Assembly (NCBI RefSeq): GCF_016862455.1
Contig: NZ_BOMZ01000010.1
Coordinates: 27,520 to 91,519 of the forward strand
Source of the DNA: Actinoplanes utahensis
Lineage (GTDB): Bacteria; Actinomycetota; Actinomycetes; Mycobacteriales; Micromonosporaceae
Direction: 5' to 3'
Length of the DNA: 64,000 bases
How positions within the stretch are numbered: the first letter of the stretch is position 1; each line of letters begins with the position of its first letter. Position numbers and translations under genes: made by a program. The notes under the pieces are model-generated. The model was not told the origin of the DNA. It ran no database searches and was given only the letters and a program-made list of their open reading frames with translations. Below are positions 50,520 through 59,127 of this stretch, piece after piece.

Positions 50520-51647
50520 CTACTTCAGCGCGTCAGCCGTGATGTAGCCGCTGTCGATGAGCTCCTTCTGGTAGTTGCTCTTGTCGACGATGATCGACTC
50601 CAGAAGCTGCGACGGGACGACCTTCACGCCGTTGTTGTAGTCGGTGGTGTTGTTGGTCTTCGGGGTCTGGCCCTTCAGAACCGCGTCGGCCATCTCGCCG
50701 GTGGCCTTGGCCAGCTGGCGGGTGTCCTTGTAGATGGTGGAGTACTGCTCACCCGCGATGATCGACTTGACCGAGGTGACCTCGGCGTCCTGGCCGGTGA
50801 CGATCGGGTACGGCTGCGCGCCGGTGCCGTAGCCACCCGACTTCAGCGCCGAGAGGATGCCGATCGAGATGCCGTCGTAGGGCGACAGGATGCCGTCGAC
50901 CTTCGCGCCGCTCTTGTAGGTCGAGGTCAGCAGGTTCTCCATGCGCTTCTGCGCGGTGGCCGGGTCCCAGCGCAGCGTGGAGACGGTCTGGAAGTCGGTC
51001 TGGTTGCTCTTGACGACCAGCGTGCCGTCCTTGATGTACGGGTCGAGGATGCTCTTCGCCCCGTTGAAGAAGAACGTGGCGTTGTTGTCGTCCGGCGAAC
51101 CGGCGAACAGCTCGATGTTGAACGGGCCCTTCGCGGTGCCCTTGCTGCCGTCCGCGTTCAGCACCTTGAGACCGGTCAGCAGCGAGGTGGCCTGCTGCAC
51201 GCCGACCTTGAAGTTGTCGAAGGTGGCGTAGTAGTCCACGTTCGGGCTCTTGCGGATGAGCCGGTCGTACGCGATGACCTTGATACCGGCCGCCGCCGCG
51301 TTCTCCAGCTGGCTGGTGATCGCCTCACCGTCGATGGAGGCGATGATCAGCAGCTTGGCGCCCTTGGTGATCTGGCTGTCCAGCTGCTGGGTCTGGGTCG
51401 GGATGTCGTCCTCGGCGTACTGCAGGTCGACCTTGTAGCCCAGGCCCTCGAGCTGCGACTTGAGGTTGTCGCCGTCGTGGATCCAGCGCTCCGAGGAGCG
51501 CGTGGGCATGGTGATGCCGACCAGGGCGCCGGCGGTTTCGCCGCCGGTGGCCTCCTTGTCGGCGGTCTTCTCCGAGCTACCGCAGGCCGCCATGCCGGCG
51601 GTCAGCGCGGCGGCGGTGAACACGGCCGCGAGCCGGGTGAATTTCAC
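50520..51647 (-). CDS. sugar-binding lipoprotein (ChvE/XylF type)
   Basis: 375 residues: a lipoprotein signal ([17 protein letters not shown], Cys22) and a periplasmic-binding fold ([60 protein letters not shown]). It captures a monosaccharide, most likely L-arabinose given araA directly upstream, though ChvE-type proteins also bind galactose and xylose. The GTG has GAGGAG 7 nt upstream. Confidence 0.9.
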   Translation of the reverse strand: MKFTRLAAVFTAAALTAGMAACGSSEKTADKEATGGETAGALVGITMPTRSSERWIHDGDNLKSQLEGLGYKVDLQYAEDDIPTQTQQLDSQITKGAKLLIIASIDGEAITSQLENAAAAGIKVIAYDRLIRKSPNVDYYATFDNFKVGVQQATSLLTGLKVLNADGSKGTAKGPFNIELFAGSPDDNNATFFFNGAKSILDPYIKDGTLVVKSNQTDFQTVSTLRWDPATAQKRMENLLTSTYKSGAKVDGILSPYDGISIGILSALKSGGYGTGAQPYPIVTGQDAEVTSVKSIIAGEQYSTIYKDTRQLAKATGEMADAVLKGQTPKTNNTTDYNNGVKVVPSQLLESIIVDKSNYQKELIDSGYITADALK

Positions 51648-51673
51648 GGTGGATCTCCTCTTTGAGAACGGTC

Positions 51674-53158
51674 TTACAGGGGGCGAGCCAGGCGGTGATA
51701 CGCCTGGTTCCAGCGCACCCGGTCGGAGAAATCGGCCGGTGTGGTGCGCTCATCGATCAGCAGGAGCTCGGTCTGAGCCATTTCGGCGAAATCGCGCAGG
51801 GTTTCCGCGCCGACCGCCTGGGTCAGCACCGTGTGGTGCGGGCCGCCGGCGGTGATCCAGCACTCGGCGGAGGTGGACAGCGAGGGAGCGGGCTTCCAGA
51901 CGGCACGTGCCACGGGCAGGTTCGGCAGCGGCTCGTCCGGCGGAATCACCTCGATCTCGTTCGCGACCAGACGGAACCGGTCTCCCATGTCGGCCATGCC
52001 CATGACCACCGCCGGGCCGGGGGCCGCGTCGAAGACCAGGCGCACCGGGTCCTCCCGGCCGCCGATCCCCAGCGGGTGGATCTCGGCGCGCGGCGTGGCC
52101 GACGCGATGGACGGGCAGACCTCGAGCATGTGCGCGCCGAGGATCTTAGGCTCGCCCGGCCCGAAGTGGTAGGTGTAATCCTCCATGAACGAGGTGCCAC
52201 GCCCGGTTCCGGCGCCCATCGCCTTGACGGTGGCGACCAGCACCGAGGTCTTCCAGTCACCCTCGCCGCCGAAGCCGTAACCGTCCGCCATCAGCCGCTG
52301 CACGGCCAGGCCCGGGAGCTGGCGCAGGCCGCCGAGGTCCTCGAAGTTCGTGGTGAACGCGCCGAACTCGCCCTCGGTCAGGAACTGCCGCAGCCCGGCC
52401 TCGATCCGGGCGGCGTAGCGGAACGACTCGAGGCGCTCGCCCAGCAGCTCCGGGGCGATCTCGAAGACGTCCCGGTATTCCGCGATCAGCTTGTCGATCT
52501 CGGCGTCGGACACCCGGTCGACGACGGCGACCAGGTCGTTCACGCCGTACGTGTTGACCGAGACACCGAAGCGCAACTCGGCCTCGACCTTGTCGCCCTC
52601 GGTGACCGCGACGTCGCGCATGTTGTCGCCGAAACGGGCCAGCCGCAGACCGCGCAGGTGCTGGAGGCCGGTCGCGGCCCGGGCCCAGGCGTCGATCCGG
52701 GTGATCACGTTCGGGTCGGACACGTGACCGGCGACGACCTTGCGCGGAACGCCCAGGCGCGCCTGGATGAACCCGAACTCCCGGTCGCCGTGGGCGGCCT
52801 GGTTGAGGTTCATGAAGTCCATGTCGATGGTCGACCACGGCAGCGACGCGTTGTGCTGGGTGTGCAGGTGCAACAGCGGCTTGCGCAGCGCGTCCAGGCC
52901 GCCGATCCACATCTTGGCCGGCGAGAACGTGTGCATCCACGCGATGATGCCGATGCAGTTCTGGTCGGCGTTCGCCTCCTGCATCAGCCGCTTGATCGCG
53001 CCGGAGTCGGTGAGCACCGGTTTGCCGACGAGGTCGGCGCCGGACAGGCCGGCGTCCAGGGTCCGCTGGATCTCGGCGGACTGGTCGGCGACCTGCTGGA
53101 GAGTCTCCGGGCCGTAGAGATGCTGGCTGCCGGTCAGGAACCAGATCTGCGGTTTCAT
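51674..53158 (-). CDS. araA: L-arabinose isomerase
   Basis: 494 residues: [19 protein letters not shown] at the start, and [22 protein letters not shown] and [15 protein letters not shown] around the metal-binding Glu/His residues, all as in AraA. It converts L-arabinose to L-ribulose. No araB or araD is present in the window. The ATG follows AAGGACAA. It leads the operon araA - binding protein - ATPase - permease. Confidence 0.95.
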   Translation of the reverse strand: MKPQIWFLTGSQHLYGPETLQQVADQSAEIQRTLDAGLSGADLVGKPVLTDSGAIKRLMQEANADQNCIGIIAWMHTFSPAKMWIGGLDALRKPLLHLHTQHNASLPWSTIDMDFMNLNQAAHGDREFGFIQARLGVPRKVVAGHVSDPNVITRIDAWARAATGLQHLRGLRLARFGDNMRDVAVTEGDKVEAELRFGVSVNTYGVNDLVAVVDRVSDAEIDKLIAEYRDVFEIAPELLGERLESFRYAARIEAGLRQFLTEGEFGAFTTNFEDLGGLRQLPGLAVQRLMADGYGFGGEGDWKTSVLVATVKAMGAGTGRGTSFMEDYTYHFGPGEPKILGAHMLEVCPSIASATPRAEIHPLGIGGREDPVRLVFDAAPGPAVVMGMADMGDRFRLVANEIEVIPPDEPLPNLPVARAVWKPAPSLSTSAECWITAGGPHHTVLTQAVGAETLRDFAEMAQTELLLIDERTTPADFSDRVRWNQAYHRLARPL

Positions 53159-53309
53159 CGGGTTGTCCTTCGTTCTTCTGAGAGTGTCAGGCGGACTGCG
53201 CACCACCTGATCATCACCCGGCCCGGAAGCCGCCCGCAGGCATGCGGCCGTATCCGGCGTCGGGTGGCCGCGGAGGTGGCGGTGACCACACCACAGCGGC
53301 AGACCCCAG

Positions 53310-53323
53310 TGTTATCGCTAACA
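53310..53323. promoter_or_regulatory. LacI-type operator upstream of araA
   Basis: TGTTATCGCTAACA, a near-perfect palindrome 150 bp upstream of araA, sharing TGTTATCG-TAACA with the site before the LacI gene. It is the probable binding site of the adjacent LacI regulator. Confidence 0.72.
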
Positions 53324-53390
53324 AATACCGTGTCAACGGGCGTTGGCAACAACGAGGTAACGGCCCATTAACGAGCGCGACGAGGCCCCG

Positions 53391-54401
53391 TCAGACGCGA
53401 CCGGGCGCGCTCTCCCGGACGATCAGCTGCGGCGGCACGATGATCTGGTCGGCGGTGCCGGTGGAATCCCGCATCTGCCCCAGGAGCAGGCCCAACGCGG
53501 CCCGCGCGACGTCGCCGAAGGCCTGCCGGACGGTGGTCAGCGGGGGGATGAAGTACGCCGCCTCGGGCACGTCGTCGAAACCCACCACCGCCACGTCGTG
53601 CGGCACCCGGCGGCCACGCTCGTGCAGCGCCCGCAGGATGCCCAGAGCCAGGTGATCGTTCGCCGTGAAGATGGCCGTGACCTCGGGCATCCGGGCCAGC
53701 ATCTGACCGGTGCGATAACCCTCGGCGGCCGACCAGTCGGCCGACAGCAGCGGCGGCACCTCGGCCCCGGCCTCCTCCAGAGTCTGCCGCCAGCCCTGGA
53801 TGCGGCCGGCCGAATCGAACCAGTCGGTCGGGCCGGACACGTGCCAGACGGTCTCGTGACCGGCGTCGAGCAGGTGCCGGGTGGCCGCCCGGGCGCCCGC
53901 CACCTGGTCCACCGTCACCAGCGGACGGCCGCTGGCCGGGTCGCCGTCGATGAAGACCACCGGCAGGTCACCGGGGATCTCGGCGAGCGCCTCGGTGGCC
54001 GAGGCGGTGTTGGCGATCACCACCAGGCCGGCCACCCGCTGGTCCAGATGCCGGTCGACCACCGCGGAGATCGAGGCGCGGTCCAGCTCCCGGACGCTGC
54101 CGACGCTGACGGCGAAACCGGAGTCGGCGGCGGCCTGCTCGAACTCGCTCAACATGGTGGCCGGGCCGAACAGCGTACTGTTGCGAGCGACCACGCCGAT
54201 CAACTGGGAACGGCCGGTGACCAGGGCACGGGCCGCCCGATTGGGCCGATAGCCGAGCTCGGCGATGGCAGCCCGGACCCGGATGCGAGTCTGCTCCTTG
54301 ACATTGGGATGATCGTTGAGCACGCGCGAGACCGTCTGGTGGGAGACGCCCGCCAACCGGGCCACATCCGTCATCGCCGGGCTACGGCTAACCTTGTCCA
54401 C
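53391..54401 (-). CDS. LacI-family regulator of the arabinose operon
   Basis: 336 residues: HTH MTDVARLAGVSHQTVSRVLNDHP with the hinge helix YRPNRAARALVTGRSQ, then a sugar-binding domain (LIGVVARNST; VIFTANDHLALGILRALHE; DVAVVGFDDVPEA). It lies directly upstream of araA in the same direction. Matching palindromes before both genes suggest it represses araA and itself, released by arabinose or a derivative (inference). Confidence 0.88.
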   Translation of the reverse strand: MDKVSRSPAMTDVARLAGVSHQTVSRVLNDHPNVKEQTRIRVRAAIAELGYRPNRAARALVTGRSQLIGVVARNSTLFGPATMLSEFEQAAADSGFAVSVGSVRELDRASISAVVDRHLDQRVAGLVVIANTASATEALAEIPGDLPVVFIDGDPASGRPLVTVDQVAGARAATRHLLDAGHETVWHVSGPTDWFDSAGRIQGWRQTLEEAGAEVPPLLSADWSAAEGYRTGQMLARMPEVTAIFTANDHLALGILRALHERGRRVPHDVAVVGFDDVPEAAYFIPPLTTVRQAFGDVARAALGLLLGQMRDSTGTADQIIVPPQLIVRESAPGRV

Positions 54402-54471
54402 TTGCGTACCTCGTCCGATCCGGTTCTGATGGAGCGTAGCGAACCAGCCGCAGCGCCCGCGCCTGGCGGAA

Positions 54472-54487
54472 ATGTTATCGATAACAT
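54472..54487. promoter_or_regulatory. perfect 16-bp LacI-type operator
   Basis: ATGTTATCGATAACAT, a perfect palindrome 71 bp upstream of the LacI gene and 57 bp upstream of the divergent DUF2252 gene. It could control both directions. Confidence 0.75.
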
Positions 54488-54543
54488 CCGCTTTTCACGA
54501 GCCCCGCGCGGACCATGGCCATCGCCCCGTAGGCTCGGCAGCG

Positions 54544-55965
54544 ATGGAACCGGCATTGACGATCAACAGCCCGAGCGTGCTCGGCAGCCTAGCCGACGAG
54601 GGATTCACCTCGTTACGGCGGGCCGCCGCCCCACGGGCCGAGCGCTACGAGATAGGCCGGTCGCTACGCGACCGGTCCCCCCGCTCCGACATGGCCCACT
54701 GGAAAGCCCCCGACCGCCGGGCCGATCCGGTGAGCCAGGTGCTCGCCTCGCACGAGGGCCGGCTCGAGCGGCTCATCCCGGTCCGGATCGGCCGGATGAT
54801 CCAGTCGCCGTACACCTTCCTGCGCGGCACCGCCAACCTGATGGCCGACGACTTCGCCTACCTGGCCTGCACCGGCATCACCCCGGTGATCTGCGGCGAC
54901 GCCCACCTCGGCAACTTCGGCTTCTACGCCTCTCCGGAGCGGGAGCTCGTCTTCGACCTCAACGACTTCGACGAGGCGCACCCCGGGCCGTGGGAGTGGG
55001 ACCTGCGCCGCCTCGCCGTCAGCGTGCACGTCGCCGGCCGGGTCAACGGCTTCCGCGAGCACGCCTGCTCCGAGGCGGTCAAACACTGCGTCGAGTCGTA
55101 CCGGGAACAGATCGCCCACCTCGCCGAACAACCGCTGCTGCGCCGCTCCCTCGACCAGTTCGACGTCGCGGCGATGCAGTCGGCCGCCACCCGGGCCAGC
55201 TTCCGCGAGGAGATCGAACGCTCCGCCCGCCGGGCCCGCCGGCGCACCAGCGACCGGGCGCTGCCCCGCTTCACCGAACGCAACGACGGCGCGATGCGGC
55301 TCGTCGAGGAGCCGCCGATCATCACCCGGCTGCCGTCCGAGGAACGCGAGCAGCTGGGTGAGGCCCTCGACGGATACCTGAGCTCGCTCAAACCGCACTG
55401 GGCGCGGATCCTCGGTGGGTACCGGATCGTCGACATCGCACACAAGGTCGTCGGGGTGGGCTCGGTCGGCCTCCGGGCGTACGTCGCGCTCTGTGAGGGA
55501 AGCAGCCCCGACGACGTGCTGTTCCTCCAGCTCAAGCAGGCCCGCCGCTCGGTCGTCGCGAAACATCAGCACGGCGCCCTCGCCTGGCACCGCCACCAGG
55601 GGCAGCGCGTCGTGGAATACCAGCAGGCGCTGCAGACCGTCAGCGACCCGCTGCTCGGGTGGACCACGGTCGGTGACCACCAGTACTACGTGCGGCAGTT
55701 CCGGGACATGAAGGGCGCCATCGTCATCGAGGACATCGACGCGGGCGCCCTCGCCGACTACGCCGGGATCTGCGGCTTCCTGCTCGCCAAGTCACACGCC
55801 CGGACCAGCGGCGCCTCCATGATCGCCGGCTACGTCGGCAGCGGCGAGAAACTCGACGAGTCCCTCAGCCGTTTCGCCCGCGCCTACGCCGACCAGGTCG
55901 AGAAGGACCACGCCGCCCTGCTGGCCACCGTCCGCCGCGGCGACCTCCCCTCCGAGCCGGCATGA
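54544..55965 (+). CDS. DUF2252 protein (kinase-fold-like)
   Basis: 473 residues of the DUF2252 family: SDMAHWKAPDRRADPV, VRIGRMIQSPYTFLRGTANLMADD, CGDAHLGNFGFY and FDLNDFDEAHPGPWEWDLRRL. The HLGNF and NDFDE blocks resemble the catalytic loop and DFG-like motif of aminoglycoside phosphotransferase-type kinases. The substrate is unknown. It is divergent from the LacI gene across a perfect operator. Confidence 0.85.
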   Translation: MEPALTINSPSVLGSLADEGFTSLRRAAAPRAERYEIGRSLRDRSPRSDMAHWKAPDRRADPVSQVLASHEGRLERLIPVRIGRMIQSPYTFLRGTANLMADDFAYLACTGITPVICGDAHLGNFGFYASPERELVFDLNDFDEAHPGPWEWDLRRLAVSVHVAGRVNGFREHACSEAVKHCVESYREQIAHLAEQPLLRRSLDQFDVAAMQSAATRASFREEIERSARRARRRTSDRALPRFTERNDGAMRLVEEPPIITRLPSEEREQLGEALDGYLSSLKPHWARILGGYRIVDIAHKVVGVGSVGLRAYVALCEGSSPDDVLFLQLKQARRSVVAKHQHGALAWHRHQGQRVVEYQQALQTVSDPLLGWTTVGDHQYYVRQFRDMKGAIVIEDIDAGALADYAGICGFLLAKSHARTSGASMIAGYVGSGEKLDESLSRFARAYADQVEKDHAALLATVRRGDLPSEPA

Positions 55966-56020
55966 TCCCCGCCCGGCCTCTCCCGCGATGCGAACGCGTC
56001 GCGGTGGCATGATCTCCTTC

Positions 56021-56103
56021 GGATGTACGGCCGTCAGCGGCGCGACCTTTTCTGGAGGTACGGCCGTGAGCGGCGCGATCTTTTCTCTGGAGGTACGGCC
56101 GTG
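56021..56103 (+). repeat. translation start region repeated three times
   Basis: Three copies of a 33-35-bp unit GGAGGTACGGCCGTGAGCGG(CG...TTTTCT) begin at 56021 (degenerate: GGATG, GTC), 56054 and 56089. Units two and three each have a full Shine-Dalgarno and a GTG start, 35 bp apart and so in different frames. Confidence 0.85.
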
Positions 56104-56104
56104 A
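56066..56104 (+). CDS. 12-codon leader peptide overlapping the PPOX gene start
   Basis: GTG with GGAGG 7 nt upstream encodes MSGAIFSLEVRP and stops at TGA, which overlaps the GTG of the PPOX-fold gene (GTGA). It arose from the repeated start region. Whether it is translated is unknown, but if so, termination would put ribosomes on the next start. Confidence 0.45.
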   Translation: MSGAIFSLEVRP

Positions 56105-56505
56105 GCGGCGTGATCCCGATCGACTCCCCCGCCCTCGGGCAGTTCTGGACCGAGCGCCACCTGTGCACCCTGACCACGCTGCGGGCCGACGGATCCCCGC
56201 ACGTGGTCGCGGTCGGAGCCACTCTCGACCCGGTCGCCGGGATCGCCCGGGTGATCTCCTCCGGCGGCTCGGCCAAGGTCCGCCACGTCCTGCGCGGCCA
56301 GCAGCGCGTCGCGATCTGCCAGGTCGAGGGCCCACGCTGGAGCACCGTCGAGGGCCTCGCCGTGATCCGCGACGACCCGGCGTCGGTCGCCGACGCCGAA
56401 CAGCGCTACGCCGCTCGTTACCGTCAGCCCCGCCCCAACCCGGCCCGCGTCGTGATCGAGATCAAGGTGACCCGCATCCTCGGCTCCGCCTCCCTCAACC
56501 CCTGA
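56101..56505 (+). CDS. PPOX-class/F420-type flavin-split-barrel protein
   Basis: 134 residues of the split-barrel fold: FWTERHLCTLTTLRADGSPHVVAVGATLD, then KVRHVLRGQQRVAICQVEGPRWSTVEG and RYRQPRPNPARVVIEIKVTRI. This matches the small actinobacterial TIGR03618-like group that uses F420 or FMN; the cofactor is not decided. The third repeat copy supplies GGAGG and the GTG start. An in-frame ATG at 56023 would add 26 residues coded by the repeat. Confidence 0.8.
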   Translation: MSGVIPIDSPALGQFWTERHLCTLTTLRADGSPHVVAVGATLDPVAGIARVISSGGSAKVRHVLRGQQRVAICQVEGPRWSTVEGLAVIRDDPASVADAEQRYAARYRQPRPNPARVVIEIKVTRILGSASLNP

Positions 56506-56571
56506 GCACACCGCGCCCCGGCGGGTGACGGACAGGGTGTGATCGCGGGAACGTGGACTCGTGGAGGGCTG

Positions 56572-57075
56572 ATGCCGGAACAGGAACGGGCCGGGCCGGC
56601 CGCCCACGCCGGATACATCGCGGCGGTGGCGGCGGCCCTCGAAGCGTCCGGGATACCGGTGGCGGACTGGCGGGCGGACGGCCGGATACCGCGGGACGGG
56701 TGGATCCCGTTCGATCTGGTGCGGCAGGTGCGGCTGCACGGATGGCCGGTGTGGGATCACGACGAAGCCGGGATCGGCTGGTCGGAGGAGAACGGGTGGC
56801 ACCTGTTCACGGTGGACGATCCGGCAGGGCGCGGAATCCGTACCGTCGAAGGTCTTGACCTGGCGGTGATCGCCGCACCCGCCGCGGTGGCCCGGACCGT
56901 CGCCGGCCTCGCCGGTCTTCCGCTCACCGGGCCCGCGGCGCAGGCCGCCCTGGTGGGGAGAGGATCCGAGGGACGAGTGGCGGACCCCTTCGCCGGGCAC
57001 CGGGCGGAGGCGGTCGATCCGGGCTTCGAGGAAGCGCTGCTGCGGTATTCCGGGAGTCGCACAAAAGCCCGTTGA
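56572..57075 (+). CDS. DUF6292-like small cytoplasmic protein
   Basis: 167 residues: YIAAVAAALEASGIPVADW, GWPVWDHDEAGIGWSEENGWHLFTVDDPAG and FAGHRAEAVDPGFEEALLRY. The layout (a helix, then aromatic strands around GW.L..VDDP) resembles the DUF6292 proteins common in Micromonosporaceae, which have no known function. The family call is from memory of its pattern. The ATG follows GGAGGG. Confidence 0.65.
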   Translation: MPEQERAGPAAHAGYIAAVAAALEASGIPVADWRADGRIPRDGWIPFDLVRQVRLHGWPVWDHDEAGIGWSEENGWHLFTVDDPAGRGIRTVEGLDLAVIAAPAAVARTVAGLAGLPLTGPAAQAALVGRGSEGRVADPFAGHRAEAVDPGFEEALLRYSGSRTKAR

Positions 57076-57137
57076 CGGGTGGCCGGAGGCAGCGGAAGGT
57101 CGGGGGTAGACGACCGTACCCGTCGGAGGAAAACCAA

Positions 57138-57575
57138 GTGAGCCTCCTCGACGCCAGCCGCATCGTGCTGATCATCGCCGCGCCGTGCATCATGGTGGCC
57201 GGAATCCGTCACCTACCGCGATGGTGTTCGGCAGCGGCTGAACGGTGGCGGCGGCGCGGACCCGACGTGCCGATGCCCTACGGTCCGCCGATCGAACGGC
57301 TCGCCGCCGATCTGCGCCGGCTGTTACGGCTGCACGGAGAGCTGGCGGCGTCGGCGCATCACGCGTTCTGTGCTCACCGGCTGTGGGCGGTCGAAGCGGC
57401 GATCGGGATGCGGGCGGTCGAGGCGGCCACGGCTCTGGGAGTGCCGCATCCACCGCCGGAGCGGGCGGACTCGCTGACACGTACCGAATTGTCGGTTCTG
57501 CTCAGTGGCCTGGTACGGGCGGGGCTGGTGCTGCCGGCGAGGGTCGGCGGGTTCACCACCGACGGCCGTTTCTAG
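57138..57575 (+). CDS. small membrane-associated protein of unknown function
   Basis: 145 residues: one N-terminal hydrophobic helix (IVLIIAAPCIMVAGI, about 8-22), then a basic stretch and an Ala/Leu/Arg-rich helical part (AADLRRLLRLHGELAASAHH). The GTG has GGAGGAAA 7 nt upstream. It follows the DUF6292-like gene closely, so they may be co-transcribed. No family is recognised. Confidence 0.6.
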   Translation: MSLLDASRIVLIIAAPCIMVAGIRHLPRWCSAAAERWRRRGPDVPMPYGPPIERLAADLRRLLRLHGELAASAHHAFCAHRLWAVEAAIGMRAVEAATALGVPHPPPERADSLTRTELSVLLSGLVRAGLVLPARVGGFTTDGRF

Positions 57576-57724
57576 CGTCCCGTCGACGGCTGTGCCCGAT
57601 TCATGGGCCGGCGACCCTCTCAGCTTCGCCGACGGGCGACCGCTTCGGTCTTCCCCGGCGGACGACCGATTCCGGCCTCGCCGACGGGCGACCGTATCCG
57701 GCGGAAGCAAGGCCGGAGAGGAGG

Positions 57725-57754
57725 GCGGCGGTGGAGGGGGAATCCCACCGCCGC
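57725..57754. repeat. twin hairpin element, copy 1
   Basis: A 10-bp stem (GCGGCGGTGG / CCACCGCCGC) around AGGGGGAATC, followed by CTCTCCCGG. It is nearly the same as the element 176 bp downstream. Confidence 0.75.
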
Positions 57755-57900
57755 GCCTCTCCCGGCAGTGACCGTCGCCAGCCGACCGGACGAGCGTCCA
57801 TCGACCGGCACCGGGAATGACGGCCACACCGGAACCTCGGGACCCGCCGGCAACCGTCCACCGGCCGGACCCCTGGAAAGCCGCGTGAAGCAGGGAAGAT

Positions 57901-57933
57901 GACGGCGGTGGGAGGGGGAATCCCACCGCCGTC
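57901..57933. repeat. twin hairpin element, copy 2
   Basis: A 12-bp stem (GACGGCGGTGGG / CCCACCGCCGTC) around AGGGGGAAT, followed by CTCTCCCGG. The arms differ from copy 1 by compensating changes, so the hairpin itself seems to be conserved. Confidence 0.75.
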
Positions 57934-59127
57934 TCTCTCCCGGTGACGGCCGCAGCCGGCCGTCAGGACGGAAGGGGGGCGCCGTCCGTCCGACCCGCTC
58001 TGAGAGCAGCCGCACACCGGGAAGTCTCGAAAGGCTCGCCGAACGGCGAGCGGCACAGCCCACCGGCACGGTGCGTCACCGGCCGGGTGGCGCCGCCGTC
58101 GACCGGAGGTGCCGGAACTACTGCCGCCAGGGGCCCCGGCGGTTTGCGTCGTGATCTCCGCGCAGGACGTGGCGACGGAGATCGCCGCAGGCGGAGAGGA
58201 GCACCCCGGAACGACGCGAGTCGCCGGAGTGCGGGCGGAGGGATGCGGGGACGGCGCGGATCGGCAGCCGGAAGGCGGGCGGGAGAGGCGGGGACGGCGC
58301 GGGTTGTCGGCTGAAGGGCGGACCGGGGGGAAGTGGAGGGTCGTCGGCGGGCAGGGTGCGGGAGAGGTCGGCGGCGGAAGATGGGCTCCCGCCGCCGACT
58401 CCCGTCCCGGCCCCGCGCCAGGTCTCGCGGGCCGTGGCAGGACGATGGGGGGTCTCGTCCGCACGGTGCGGCCCCTGGGCGAGGTGCGGCCGTCATGACT
58501 GGGGGGCGACGGCCGCCGGCCGGGTGGCTCGGGGCGCCCGCCGTGGACGTCGTCGGCCGTGGCGGGGCGCCCGATCCGCTGACCGGGCGCACAACAACCG
58601 TGCCAGACCCGAAGGCCTTGATCCGCGAATGTCCATGGTGGCCTTCGCCACCCCGCCGTCACCTGTTCAGGGTCGCCCGCAAGTTCTTAGGTGGCCTGAA
58701 AGGAAGCTTAAAAGGTTCTTAAGTCGACACGGTCGCCGTCACCTCACGGCAGCGATCCCCGTTGATCGAGGTACTCGCTCCCACCGACCCGGGACCCTCT
58801 CCGGATCATCGTTGTAGTCACTGCTCAACCCGTTGAACCCGGCGGCGCCCTGGCACGTATACACGGGTGGTCGCGTACGACCGGCGGGCTGCGGCGCCGG
58901 TGCGGCCGACGCTCGCGGGCCGTCCGTGAGGCCGGTGACGGGGATCCGCAGAGCGGTGGCGCACTACGCAAATCCGTGGTTAACCTTCCACATCCACCAC
59001 GTGGCAGGCATTGATCGCGGAGCGCGGGGGCGGGCACCGGGGTGCGGAGGTGGTACAGGGTGAGGACGGTGGCACTGATGCGGCGTCGGGGCGTTGGGTT
59101 CTTCCCCACCCGGTTCGGGGCCGTGTC

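Larger units (their letters stand above)
57576..59127. other. 1.55-kb stretch without a supportable gene
   Basis: Open frames exist on both strands, but their products are Arg/Pro/Gly-rich with no starts backed by Shine-Dalgarno sites or conserved motifs, which is expected by chance at this GC content. The stretch contains duplicated TCGCCGACGGGCGACCG (near 57635 and 57685), the twin hairpins below, an AT-rich patch at about 58683-58725 with GTTCTTAGG and GTTCTTAAG, and GGTTAACC near 58979. It ends at a giant open frame and may contain its promoter and leader. Confidence 0.6.

Noticed and set aside
57601..58662. 353-codon minus-strand frame in the gene desert
   Set aside because: Product is Pro/Arg/Ser-rich without motifs, and the frame runs through both twin hairpins. 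No start is supported.
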